This document shows, one piece after another, positions 1 through 7,152 of a stretch of DNA of 19,412 bases. Within the stretch, counting starts at the first letter, position 1, and each line of letters opens with the position of its first letter. The notes beneath the pieces are model-generated. The model ran no database searches and was not told the DNA's origin. It saw only the letters and a list, made by a program, of their open reading frames with translations. The DNA comes from CAZFNU01 sp964520445 (lineage in GTDB: Bacteria > Patescibacteriota > Minisyncoccia > UBA6257 > JAKLIH01). The stretch covers positions 1-19,412 of the forward strand of contig CAZFNU010000008.1 in the NCBI GenBank assembly GCA_964520445.1, read 5' to 3'. The position numbers and the translations under genes are program-made.

Positions 1-149
1 CATCTTAAACTCTTACCTACTGCTTTGTTAACTAATACTGCAGCTACTGTGGAATCAACTCCACCAGAGGTGGCAATAATAGCATTACTAGTAATTTCTT
101 TTTTAAGATCTTCTATCTTTTTTTGTATAAAATCCTTTGAGTTAAACAT
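1..149 (-). CDS. guaA: GMP synthase, ATP-pyrophosphatase domain (N-terminal part only)
   Basis: Only the first 49 codons are in the window; the gene runs off the left edge. The protein begins MFNSKDFIQKKIEDL and then shows the PP-loop SGGVDST, followed by VAAVLVNKAVG. This is the nucleotide-binding loop and following helix of the GMP synthase ATP-pyrophosphatase domain, which adenylates XMP before amination to GMP. Starting this close to the PP-loop means there is no glutamine amidotransferase domain in front, so this is either a split subunit (GuaAb type) or a gene with its amidotransferase elsewhere. NAD synthase and tRNA-thiolation enzymes share the PP-loop, but the VAAVLxxKAxG continuation is typical of GuaA. 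The ATG at 147-149 is preceded by an in-frame stop and has no Shine-Dalgarno sequence. Confidence 0.75.
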   Translation of the reverse strand, partial: MFNSKDFIQKKIEDLKKEITSNAIIATSGGVDSTVAAVLVNKAVGKSLR

Positions 150-176
150 AAAATTTTAAGTTTATTAGTTTTAATA

Positions 177-204
177 ATTATATCATACTTTTAGAAAATA
201 ACAA
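177..204 (-). promoter_or_regulatory. Promoter of the GMP synthase gene
   Basis: On the minus strand TTGTTA (199-204) is followed after 16 bp by TATAAT (177-182), with an upstream TGA giving an extended -10. It lies about 30 bp upstream of the start codon at 149 and diverges from the small-RNA promoter at 237-265. Predicted from sequence only. Confidence 0.6.
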
Positions 205-219
205 ATATGCCTGAATACA

Positions 220-233
220 GCTTGTGGAAAACT
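220..233 (+). repeat. 14-bp element shared with 10480-10493; contains a DnaA-box-like 9-mer
   Basis: The sequence CTTGTGGAAAACTC ends three bases before the -35 box of the small-RNA promoter at 237. Its reverse strand contains TTTTCCACA, one mismatch from the DnaA box TTATCCACA. The same 14 bases occur at 10480-10493, next to the only other stand-alone small-RNA promoter found here. It also lies upstream of the divergent GMP synthase promoter. The match is exact; a role in DnaA-linked control is inference. Confidence 0.55.
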
Positions 234-236
234 CTA

Positions 237-265
237 TTGACAAATTGACATTTATTTGGTATATT
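237..265 (+). promoter_or_regulatory. Strong promoter of small RNA 1
   Basis: Consensus TTGACA (237-242), a 17-bp spacer, and TATATT (260-265). The predicted start is at about 272, which is the first base of the outer stem of the RNA. Among the best promoter matches in the window, with no protein gene downstream on this strand. Confidence 0.75.
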
Positions 266-271
266 AGTAAT

Positions 272-332
272 GGTTCTTGGGGGGGCTTTGGCCCTGTCAC
301 GGCTATCCAAGCTGTAACCAAGTACCTTTTTT
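272..332 (+). ncRNA. Small RNA 1, about 60 nt, predicted three-way junction
   Basis: No open reading frame lies downstream of the strong promoter at 237-265, but the transcript folds well. An outer stem pairs GGTTCTTGG (272-280) with CCAAGTACC (318-326), with one mismatch. It encloses two hairpins: GGGC-TTTG-GCCC (284-295) and ACGGCT-ATCCA-AGCTGT with one G.U pair. The outer stem is followed directly by six T (327-332), so it could act as its own terminator; a second terminator follows at 333-362. The RNA is therefore about 60 or 90 nt. I do not recognise the family. It lacks the GGAA tetraloop and AGCAGCC strand of SRP RNA and is far too small for RNase P RNA or tmRNA. The transcript is well supported by its elements; its function is unknown. 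Confidence 0.6.
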
Positions 333-362
333 AAAAAAATGCTGTTTTACAGCATTTTTTTA
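333..362. terminator. Bidirectional intrinsic terminator
   Basis: The stem ATGCTGT-TTT-ACAGCAT is flanked by seven A on the left and seven T on the right, so it can work on both strands: for small RNA 1 (plus) and for the nuclease-like gene ending at 364 (minus). Confidence 0.85.
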
Positions 363-363
363 T

Positions 364-849
364 TTAATCATTTTCAGGATTACCACTGTGTAATATTCTC
401 TTACTGAATTCTTTATCAATCCCCCAGAAAGGAATTACACTCCAAAAATACTTTTCGCCACCAACAACTTCTTTTATGATAACTTTTAAACGAACATTAT
501 CTAAAACAGCAATAAATTCATAAAATATAACATCCTTAATAATTCGTTCCCAACGACTATTTGTTTTTTGACTTTCAAATTTCTTAGTATGCAAAATACC
601 TTGTATCGTATGCGATTTTGATATAACTAAAGGAATTAGATATAAAAGTTTTAACCTAGCATATTGATCTATTTTTGTCCTTGCTTGATGTTTCCCTTTG
701 AATCTTAGATGTTTCCAACCCTTGGAATTAAACGCAATTTTCACACCAAAATATGGACAGTAAACTTCGTTAAATGTTTTATACAATATCTCTGCTTTAC
801 GTTTAACATCAACATAATCTTTTTCATTTTTAAAATTAAATTTTCCCAT
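364..849 (-). CDS. Putative PBECR-like (barnase/EndoU/colicin/RelE fold) nuclease
   Basis: A 161-residue soluble protein with no in-frame UGA. The central stretch, with GWKHLRFKGKHQAR followed by a helix and LIPLVI, and then a strand-rich second half, resembles the PBECR nuclease-fold domains found in phage and CPR proteins. Conserved-looking His and Arg/Lys residues cluster at about 45-60. The similarity is by eye and the exact family is uncertain; it could instead be an unrelated hypothetical protein. The gene starts 16 bases after the stop of the giant glycolytic fusion gene, with no terminator or clear promoter between them, so it is probably co-transcribed. It ends at the bidirectional terminator. 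No Shine-Dalgarno sequence precedes the ATG, and no obvious antitoxin partner lies beside it. Confidence 0.5.
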   Translation of the reverse strand: MGKFNFKNEKDYVDVKRKAEILYKTFNEVYCPYFGVKIAFNSKGWKHLRFKGKHQARTKIDQYARLKLLYLIPLVISKSHTIQGILHTKKFESQKTNSRWERIIKDVIFYEFIAVLDNVRLKVIIKEVVGGEKYFWSVIPFWGIDKEFSKRILHSGNPEND

Positions 850-865
850 TGACTTAATTTAATTG

Positions 866-3800
866 TTATTCTAACGCTTTCATAATCTTTAAAACCGAAT
901 CGGGATTTAAAGAAATACTCCCAATCCCCTCGCTAATAAGGAACTGAGCAAATTCTGGATAATCACTAGGTGCTTGTCCACAAATACCAATGTATTTATT
1001 CCTAGCATTACATTTATGAATTATTTCTTTAACTAATTTTTTAACTGCCTCATTTCTTTCATCAGCTATAGAATGTAATCCTCCATTATCTCTATCAATA
1101 CCCAAAGTTAATTGGGTTAAGTCATTAGAACCAATAGACATCCCATCAAAGATATCCAAAAATTCATCAGCTAGAATTACATTAGAAGGAATTTCACACA
1201 TAACATAAACTTTCAATCCATTTTCTCCTTGTTTTAACCCACAAGAATTCATGACGTCAATGGTTTTTCTTCCTTCTTCTGTAGTACGGCAGAAAGGAAT
1301 CATAGGTATAACATTAGTTAGCCCAAATTCATCTCTAACTCTTTTTAAAGCAATGCATTCTAATTTAAAAGCAGCTTCAAATTTCGGATCATAATATCGA
1401 GATGCCCCACGTCAACCTATCATTGGATTTTCTTCAGGTGGTTCATACATATCTCCTCCTAATAATCCCCTGTATTCATTAGTTTTGAAATCAGAGAAAC
1501 GAACTATAACATCCTTAGGATAAAAAGCAGCTCCAATCTTAGCAATACCACGAGCTAGCGTATCTACATAGTAATCTGTTTTATTGATATATCCTGGAGT
1601 TAACTTATCAATTTTATTTTTTAATGTAGAATTTAATTTCTTGTAATCAATTAATGCTTGAGGATGAATTTTAATATCATTAGAGATGATGAACTCCTCT
1701 CTAGCTAACCCTACCCCATCATTAGGGATAAAACATAAATTAAATGCTTGGCTTGGTTCCCCAACATTCATCATGATTTTAATATTAGGTTTCTGTATTT
1801 TAGAAATATCAGTTTTTTTAATTTCAAAATCAAGAAAGCCATCATATATTTTACCTTCTTCTCCCTCGGCACAAGAAACTGTTACTTTCTGACCATTCTT
1901 TAATATTTTGGTAATATCTTTACTTCCTACTATAGTAGTAACTCCTAATTCTCTACCGATAATAGCAGCGTGTGCAGTTTTCGAACCACTCTCGGTAATG
2001 ATGGCACTAGCTAATTTCATAGCTGGAACTCAATCTGGGTCAGTCATATATGTAACTAGAACCTCTCCTTGCTTAAACTCATCCAACTTTTTAATATCAG
2101 TAACTATTCTAACTTTACCCTGAGAAATTTTAGATCCAACAGATAATCCCGATGCCAATAATTTACCTTCTTTCTTCAATTCATATTGTTCTAGCATATC
2201 CGTTTCTTTTCTGCTTTGAACTGTTTCAGGTCTAGCTTGCACTATATATAGTTTATTATCAACCCCATCTTTAGCAAATTCCATATCCATGGATTTCCCA
2301 TAATGAGCTTCAATAATCATGGAATATCTAGCTAGTTGTAATATTTCCTGATCTGTTAAAGAAAAATTATCTTGTTCTTCTTTAGTAGTTTTAATATTTT
2401 TAGTAGTACCTTTCATATTGCTAACATAAATTAATTTTTCTTCTTTTCTTCCTAATCTTTTTTCCAATATTGGAGAAAAACCTTGAGCCAAAGTTTTCTC
2501 ATAGACATAGTATTGATCTGCTTCTACTCTTCCCTTAACAATATTTTCTCCTAATCCATAACTTGAATTAATCAAAACTACATCTCCAAAATTAGTTTCC
2601 GTATCACAAGAAAATACAACACCAGAAGAAGCTAAATCGCTTCTAACCATTTTTTGGACACAAACAGATAAACCAATTTTCATATGATCAAATCCTTTTT
2701 CAATTCTATATGATATGGCTCTATCAGTGAATAAAGAGATATAGCAATCTTTAACAGCACGTAATAAATTCTTTTCTCCGGAAATATTTAAAAATGATTC
2801 ATGCATACCGGCAAAAGAAGCATCGGTCGAGTCTTCTTCTGTAGCTGATGAACGAACAGCTACAGAAATATTTTTAGTTTTATATTCTTCCCCTAATTCC
2901 CTGTAATATTCAAGAATTTCTTTTTCTAATGTTTTAGGTAAAGGAGTTTTTTTAATTAGATATCTAACTTTCTTTCCTCTTGTTTGTAAATCTTTAATTT
3001 CTCCAATACGCCAACCAGCTAAAATATCTTTAATTTTTTGATTTAATCCAGTATCTTTAAGATAATTAAAGTAGGCAAAGCTAGTTAAAGCAAAACCATC
3101 AGGAACATTTAAGCCCTTGATTTTCTTAGGAGAATATCCTCCTTCATCTCCAAAATTAGTATTATCATATCCATGTCTTGCTAAGCGATATTTTATAGAT
3201 CAATATATTTTATCAGCCATATCTAAAGCTTCTTTGTAATTATTAGTCCCTATATTAATCATGAATTCCTGAGTACTAGGTTTATCTTTACCTAATATCT
3301 CTCCTTTATTTATCGCGTGTAATCCTCCATTAAAAACATTCATTAAAAATCTTGTTTTATCTTGAGATATTGATTGAGGGTAAGTATAACGGAGATATTC
3401 ATATAGCTCCTGGTTCCTTGCAAGAGATGCTGCTTTAGCTATAGCCAAAGAAACAGCTAAGGTAGTATTCCCTCCTCAAATTAATAGATTTTTCATTAAC
3501 AAAGAATCAATTTCTTGTTGAGCAAAAACGTTTTTCCCAACTATTTCTTTAGCAATTAATTTAATATTCTTTAATGCTTCCTCTACTGACACTATGGGTG
3601 CTTCCCCTTTGCCAGTAGATTTACCAGCAGGAACACAAGCTCAATCTCCTATCATATTATTATCTAAGATAACTCTAGCTTTAATAGTTGGTTTGGATCT
3701 TGAATCAATGATTTGTTCTGCTTCTATTGATTTAATAAAATATTTTTTAGAAATATTGGTATTATCAATTCCTTTTTTAATAATCATGGAACTAGCGGTC

Positions 3801-6049
3801 ATTTCTTTGGGTTTGATAATTCCAAGGACATCTAACAAAGTAGGTGCAACATTAGCTAAACTACCACCTTGCTTTAATTCCACTCCCTTAAGTTTATGAT
3901 AAAAATCAACTAAAATAAATGGCACAGGATTTGTACTATGAGCAGTAACTGTTTCTGGCTTAACAACATCTACTTCTTCGGCATTCCCATGATCAGCAAT
4001 GACAATAAAAGTATAACCTAATTCTTTACCTTTTTGGATAATTCTTCCCAGATTATAATCTACAGCTTGGATAGCTTTAATACAAGCTTTTAAGTTCCCT
4101 GTATGTCCAACCATATCTGGATTAGCAAAATTTAAAGTAAAGAAATCAAATTTAGACATTTCTGCTAATAGGGTTTCGGTAACTTTACTGGCTGACATTT
4201 CTGGTTTTAAATCATAGGTAGGCACTTCCTTAGGAGAAGGGATTAAAATTCTTTGTTCGTTTAAAAATGGTATTTCATTACCTCCGTTGAAAAAGTAGGT
4301 AACATGGGCATATTTTTCTGTTTCAGCTATGCGTAGTTGATGTAAATTATTCTGAGATAAAACTTCACCTAAGGTGTTCTGTAATTTATTGGTTTTATAG
4401 GCAACAAATAGATTTTTATATCCATTAAATTTATCATCATAATTAGTTAAACAAACTCAAGTCAAATTCTTAAAAGATTTAACTTTGAATTGACCAAATG
4501 ATTTATTCATAAATGCTTCTGTAATTTGTCTTGGTCTATCAGGACGGAAATCAAAGAATATGACAACATCATTATCTTTGATAGGTTGAAAATCTTTAAT
4601 AATAGTAGGTTTAACAAATTCATCAGTTATATCATTTTTGTATGACTTATCTAATGCTTCTTTTCAATTGTCTGCTTCTTCTCCTATACTATTAACATAT
4701 AGGTCATAAGATTGTTTAGTTCTTTTTCAATTTTGATCTCTGTCCATAGCATAATATCTACCACATAAAGAAGCAATGTTTCCTATCCCAATAGATTTCA
4801 TTTTATTCTCCAATATCTTAAGTCAACTAGGAGCACTAGTAGGGGCTGAATCTCTACCATCAGTAATAGCATGAACAAAAACATTATTACAGTGTTCTTT
4901 CTTTGCAAAACTTAGAAGAGCAAATAGGTGCCCTAAAGAAGAATGAATTACAGCATTGGAAACTAAACCAACTAAATGAACATTAGATTTGTTTTGTCTT
5001 GCCATAGCAAAAGCATGACGTAAGGCTTCATTTTTAAAAAACATACCTGACTTAATGTCATCACTAATCCGAGTAACATCTTGTTTAATAACTCTACCCG
5101 CTCCAATATTTAAATGTCCTACTTCAGAATTTCCCATTTCCCCAATCGGTAAACCAACATCAGATCCTGAGGCAGATAAACTGGTATGAGGATAATTGTT
5201 CCAAAGATAATCAAAATTTTTTGGTTCGGCTAATTTGATAGCATTTCCTTTTTGTTTAGAAGTTAATCCCCAACCATCTAAGATAATCAATCCGACTGGT
5301 GTTTTTTTACTTTTGATTTCTTCAAGATTTTCGAGGTAGGCCATCCTGTCATATTTAACCCTACGAACATCATTATCTTCTAAGACGTCAGGTCTTTGAT
5401 GAGGAGAACCAGATTTTAAACCATAAGCATTGGTAGCATATGATATATCAGCTATAGTAGTATCTAATGTTTCTCCAGACCTATGAGAAACAACTCATTT
5501 CCATCCTGCCTTTTTAGCCATAGCAATTGCATTCATAGTAGAAGATAATGTGCCTATTTGATTTGGTTTAATTAAAACTGCATTAGCTGCTTTTTCTTTA
5601 ATTCCTTTTTGAATTAATCTGGTATTAGTTACAAAAACATCATCTCCTATTAAGGTGATTTTAGAACCAATTTCTTTCTGTAGTTTCTTTCAACCAACTC
5701 AGTCATCTTCTGCTAGCCCATCTTCGATAGAAACTATAGGAAAATCATAAATTAGTTTTTTATAAAAAGCAATTAATTGGTCACTGGTATATTCAATCCC
5801 TCCTAGATTATATATTCCATTGTTATAAACAGAAGAAGCGGCTACATCCAAAGACAAAGAAACATCTTTGCCAGGGATAAAACCCGCTTCTTTAATAGAT
5901 TCCATTAATATATTTAAAACATCTTCTTCCTTATATATCTTTCTTTCAGATAAATTTTGAATCATCTCCCCTAAGGAAGCATTTTTTCCTCCCACTAAAG
6001 GAATATCTTTAATTCCGAATTCCTTAAACCACATTAAATTCTTAGACAT
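866..6049 (-). CDS. Nested PEP synthase / enolase / phosphoglycerate mutase fusion, 1727 aa
   Basis: One frame with no TAA or TAG across 5,184 bases once UGA is read as Trp; at least 12 in-frame UGA codons are present, on conserved Trp positions where I could judge. Domain order: PEP synthase start (1-35), enolase C-terminal barrel half (36-247), complete GpmI (250-757), enolase N-terminal half (769-977), PEP synthase remainder (978-1727). Summed lengths are full size for each enzyme: PEP synthase about 785, enolase about 421, GpmI about 508. Catalytic residues are all present: GpmI Ser308; enolase His911, Glu928, Glu969, Asp68, Glu109, Asp136, Lys161, His189; PEP synthase His1360 and Cys1690. 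The activities are consecutive: 3-PG to 2-PG to PEP to pyruvate (or the reverse). Enolase is permuted with GpmI joining its natural ends, and that unit interrupts PEP synthase after its first helix. Both breaks fall in likely surface loops and keep frame. The ATG at 6049 follows a short leader without a Shine-Dalgarno sequence. The reading frame is very secure; that it makes one working protein is inference. Confidence 0.93.
869..3118 (-). other. ppsA: Domain: PEP synthase main part (residues 978-1727)
   Basis: Begins KGLNVPDGFALT, completing the N-terminal segment. Contains VRSSATEED and DASFAGMHES of the ATP-binding domain, the TDPD-W motif and the phosphohistidine domain (TAHAAIIGREL, His1360), then the PEP-binding barrel with NPMIG-W-RGASRY and the catalytic Cys in GICGQAPSD (Cys1690), ending with SLNPDSV. 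All functional residues looked for are present. Confidence 0.92.
3119..3745 (-). other. Domain: enolase N-terminal half (residues about 769-977)
   Basis: Shows IIDSRSKPT (usually SRGNPT), the catalytic loop as PAGKSTG (usually PSGASTG), VSLAIAKAA, NGGLHA (His911), TQEFM (Glu928) and NFGDEGGYSP (Glu969). The loop Ser and the SRGNP Gly and Asn are changed, so activity may differ from the canonical enzyme. It ends at SPKKI, exactly where the other half picks up. Confidence 0.92.
3779..5302 (-). other. gpmI: Domain: cofactor-independent phosphoglycerate mutase (residues about 250-757)
   Basis: Complete and uninterrupted. It shows LIILDGWG (metal Asp258), GEMGNSEVGH (nucleophile Ser308), ITDGRD (397-400), GRYYAMDRD, FRPDRPRQ, AETEKYAHVTYF, ADHGNAE (685-691) and AHSTNPVPF. 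Length is typical for the family. It converts 3-phosphoglycerate and 2-phosphoglycerate, normally with two Mn ions. It is joined to enolase at both ends by short linkers. Confidence 0.93.
5309..5944 (-). other. Domain: enolase C-terminal half (residues about 36-247)
   Basis: Contains LSLDVAAS (metal Asp68), SIEDGLAEDD-W (metal Glu109), GDDVFVTN (Asp136), LIKPNQIGT (catalytic Lys161) and SHRSGET (His189), ending with the KYxR helix of enolase C-termini. Trp117, Trp120, Trp185 are encoded by UGA. It begins with the helix that normally follows the GDEGG loop. Confidence 0.92.
5945..6049 (-). other. Domain: PEP synthase N-terminal segment (residues 1-35)
   Basis: WFKEFGIKDIPLVGGKNAS then LGEMIQNLS is the opening of the PEP synthase ATP-binding domain, with the GGKxAxLGEM signature. 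It stops where other PEP synthases continue with a KGxxVPxGF strand; that strand is found 943 residues later, at residue 978. Confidence 0.9.
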
Positions 6050-6081
6050 GTTAAAAATCTTTAAGTTTTTTAGCTAATATG

Positions 6082-6110
6082 ATAATATCACATTTATTTA
6101 AAATTTACAA
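6082..6110 (-). promoter_or_regulatory. Promoter of the glycolytic fusion gene
   Basis: Minus strand TTGTAA (6105-6110), 17-bp spacer ending TGTGA, TATTAT (6082-6087). The predicted start is near 6075, giving a 5' leader of about 25 nt with no ribosome binding site. Confidence 0.6.
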
Positions 6111-6151
6111 TACATATTGTAAAGCCCATAAACTATTAACATATTTTGGTA

Positions 6152-6180
6152 TTGATTTATTTAATAAAATGTGATAAACT
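6152..6180 (+). promoter_or_regulatory. Promoter of the tRNA cluster
   Basis: TTGATT (6152-6157), 17-bp spacer ending TGTGA, TAAACT (6175-6180). It lies 17 bases before the first tRNA and diverges from the promoter at 6082-6110, with which it shares the extended -10 motif TGTGATA. Confidence 0.55.
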
Positions 6181-6197
6181 CAAAATATTCAAATGAT

Positions 6198-6269
6198 AGC
6201 GGGGTAGAGAAATGGTATCTCGCAAGGCCCATAACCTTGAGACTACTGGTTCAAATCCAGTCCCCGCAA
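6198..6269 (+). tRNA. tRNA-Met (CAU), probably the initiator
   Basis: A full cloverleaf. The anticodon arm is CAAGG-CCCATAA-CCTTG with anticodon CAU, and the T arm is ACTGG-TTCAAAT-CCAGT. Pairing the acceptor leaves A1.A72 unpaired, and the D stem has A11-U24; both are initiator features. Of the three initiator G-C pairs in the anticodon stem only 30-40 and 31-39 are G-C; position 29-41 is A-U, a variation known among some mycoplasmas. CCA is not encoded. Confidence 0.8.
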
Positions 6270-6302
6270 CAATAATTCTGAGATTCTATTGCTAAACTTT
6301 TT

Positions 6303-6373
6303 GTCGGTATAGCTTAGTGGTAAAGCGGGGGCCTCATAAACCCTAGACATAAGTTCGATTCTTATTACCGACA
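6303..6373 (+). tRNA. tRNA with CAU anticodon (elongator Met or lysidine Ile2)
   Basis: Acceptor GTCGGTA/TACCGAC is perfectly paired with A73; D stem GCTT/AAGC (C11-G24, elongator type); anticodon loop CTCATAA; T arm ATAAG-TTCGATT-CTTAT. The anticodon stem GGGGC/ACCCT has a C31.A39 mismatch next to the loop. Sequence alone does not separate elongator Met from the Ile tRNA whose C34 becomes lysidine. CCA is not encoded. Confidence 0.8.
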
Positions 6374-6374
6374 C

Positions 6375-6394
6375 CCAATTAAAAAATTGGATTT
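6375..6394 (+). terminator. Weak hairpin between tRNAs
   Basis: CCAATT-AAAA-AATTGG followed by ATTTT, between the second and third tRNA. Either a leaky terminator or a processing hairpin; only 6 bp and AT-rich. Confidence 0.35.
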
Positions 6395-6395
6395 T

Positions 6396-6470
6396 GCGGA
6401 TGTAGTTCAGCCTGGTTAGAACGCCTGCCTGTCACGCAGGAGGTCGCCGGTCCAAATCCGGTCGTCCGCG
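6396..6470 (+). tRNA. tRNA-Asp (GUC)
   Basis: Acceptor GCGGATG/CGTCCGC with discriminator G73, as expected for Asp; D arm GTTC/GAAC; anticodon arm CCTGC-CTGTCAC-GCAGG with anticodon GUC. The T arm is GCCGG-TCCAAAT-CCGGT: the loop has C where the near-universal U55 is expected. CCA is not encoded. Confidence 0.88.
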
Positions 6471-6522
6471 CAAATATGGACTTTAATAATATGAATATAA
6501 ACCAAATTTAATCTTAAATATC

Positions 6523-6529
6523 GGAGGTG
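6523..6529 (+). promoter_or_regulatory. Shine-Dalgarno site deciding a TTG start
   Basis: GGAGGTG, six bases before TTG at 6536-6538. It is the clearest ribosome binding site in the window; most other genes have none. A second one, AGGAG, precedes the in-frame ATG at 6728. Confidence 0.7.
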
Positions 6530-6535
6530 AAAATA

Positions 6536-7114
6536 TTGAAATTTTTTGTATATATGTTTTTTCTTTTATTGTGTGCTTGTTTTGCTATACTTGCAATAGC
6601 CAGTTTGTTCAAAATGAATATCTTTAACTTTATTGTTTGTGCTCTTCTATGTTATCTTTGTTTTTGTTGTGCACAAAAAATAGTTCGTTGGACTATGTGA
6701 TATAAAACCTTAAGCAAGGAGAAAAAAATGAAATTGGATGTGAAATTCGAAAAAGATCGGGAAAGTGGAGATGGTCTACTGGTTATAGGAGATAAAAGAA
6801 TCAATATCTTGGAAATGTACGAGATAGAGATACCTGTCTCAGGGATAAAAGTTAATATTTACACTAATAGAGATAATTTTGTTTTTAGTTTTGATACTGT
6901 AGAAGAAACCCAAGTTTTTCTAAATACCATTATGGAAATTATAACAAAATACCAGGAGCAAGATAAAGTTGAATTCCGGATAGAACAGAAGTTTCTTATT
7001 TATAATAATATCGTAGCTGTTGATGGTATGAGAAAAAAAGATCTAGAAAAAGACACTGCTACCTATAAAAAATTTCTAAAAAGTAATCTCTTTAAGCTTG
7101 TGAAAAAAATGTAA
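6536..7114 (+). CDS. Hypothetical membrane-anchored protein, 192 aa
   Basis: Read from TTG with the strong GGAGGTG site. The first 55 residues give two hydrophobic segments (about 2-24 and 29-50, Cys-rich), a UGA-encoded Trp at codon 55, then a soluble domain of about 130 residues with alternating strands and helices. I do not recognise the domain. The ATG at 6728 also has a good AGGAG site 7 bases upstream and is in the same frame, so a soluble form of 128 residues could be made from it; under the standard code the UGA would split the gene into a small membrane peptide and this soluble protein. It is the only plus-strand protein gene here, follows the tRNA cluster, and has Shine-Dalgarno sites unlike its neighbours, so it may be a recent arrival. 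It ends at the bidirectional terminator at 7122. Confidence 0.7.
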
Positions 7115-7121
7115 TATAAAT

Positions 7122-7152
7122 AAAAAAGGAAGAGAACCCTCTTCCTTTTTTC
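7122..7152. terminator. Bidirectional terminator between convergent genes
   Basis: GGAAGAG-AACC-CTCTTCC flanked by a run of A on the left and seven T on the right, between the ends of the plus-strand membrane protein gene and the minus-strand dCTP deaminase gene. Confidence 0.85.

Noticed and set aside
272..332. SRP (4.5S) RNA
   Set aside because: There is a loosely similar GTCA...GG...CC...AAGC pattern, but the GGAA-type tetraloop and the AGCAGCC strand of the conserved domain are missing.
1686..2123. Plus-strand ORFs over the minus-strand genes (for example 1686-1892, 1908-2123, 3594-3899, 10545-10970, 12137-12355, 13387-13608, 14088-14279)
   Set aside because: They are antisense shadows of well-supported genes, with no ribosome sites and no recognisable domains.
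1412..5699. UGA as glycine (Gracilibacteria/Absconditabacteria code)
   Set aside because: The UGA positions match Trp in conserved motifs (TDPDW, NPMIGWRG, EDDWxGW, AWPYVNG, LPWTL), not Gly, and Gly positions use GGN codons.
3119..5944. Assembly chimera joining unrelated pieces of pps and eno
   Set aside because: No long shared repeat at the junctions, frame kept at four joins, and the pieces complete each other exactly with no loss or duplication. Not excluded without reads, so kept as the stated refutation test.
866..6049. Reading the region as several separate fragmentary genes or pseudogenes ended by TGA stops
   Set aside because: All fragments lie in the same frame, the TGA codons sit on conserved Trp positions, no TAA or TAG interrupts, and catalytic residues are intact; decay would not leave that pattern.
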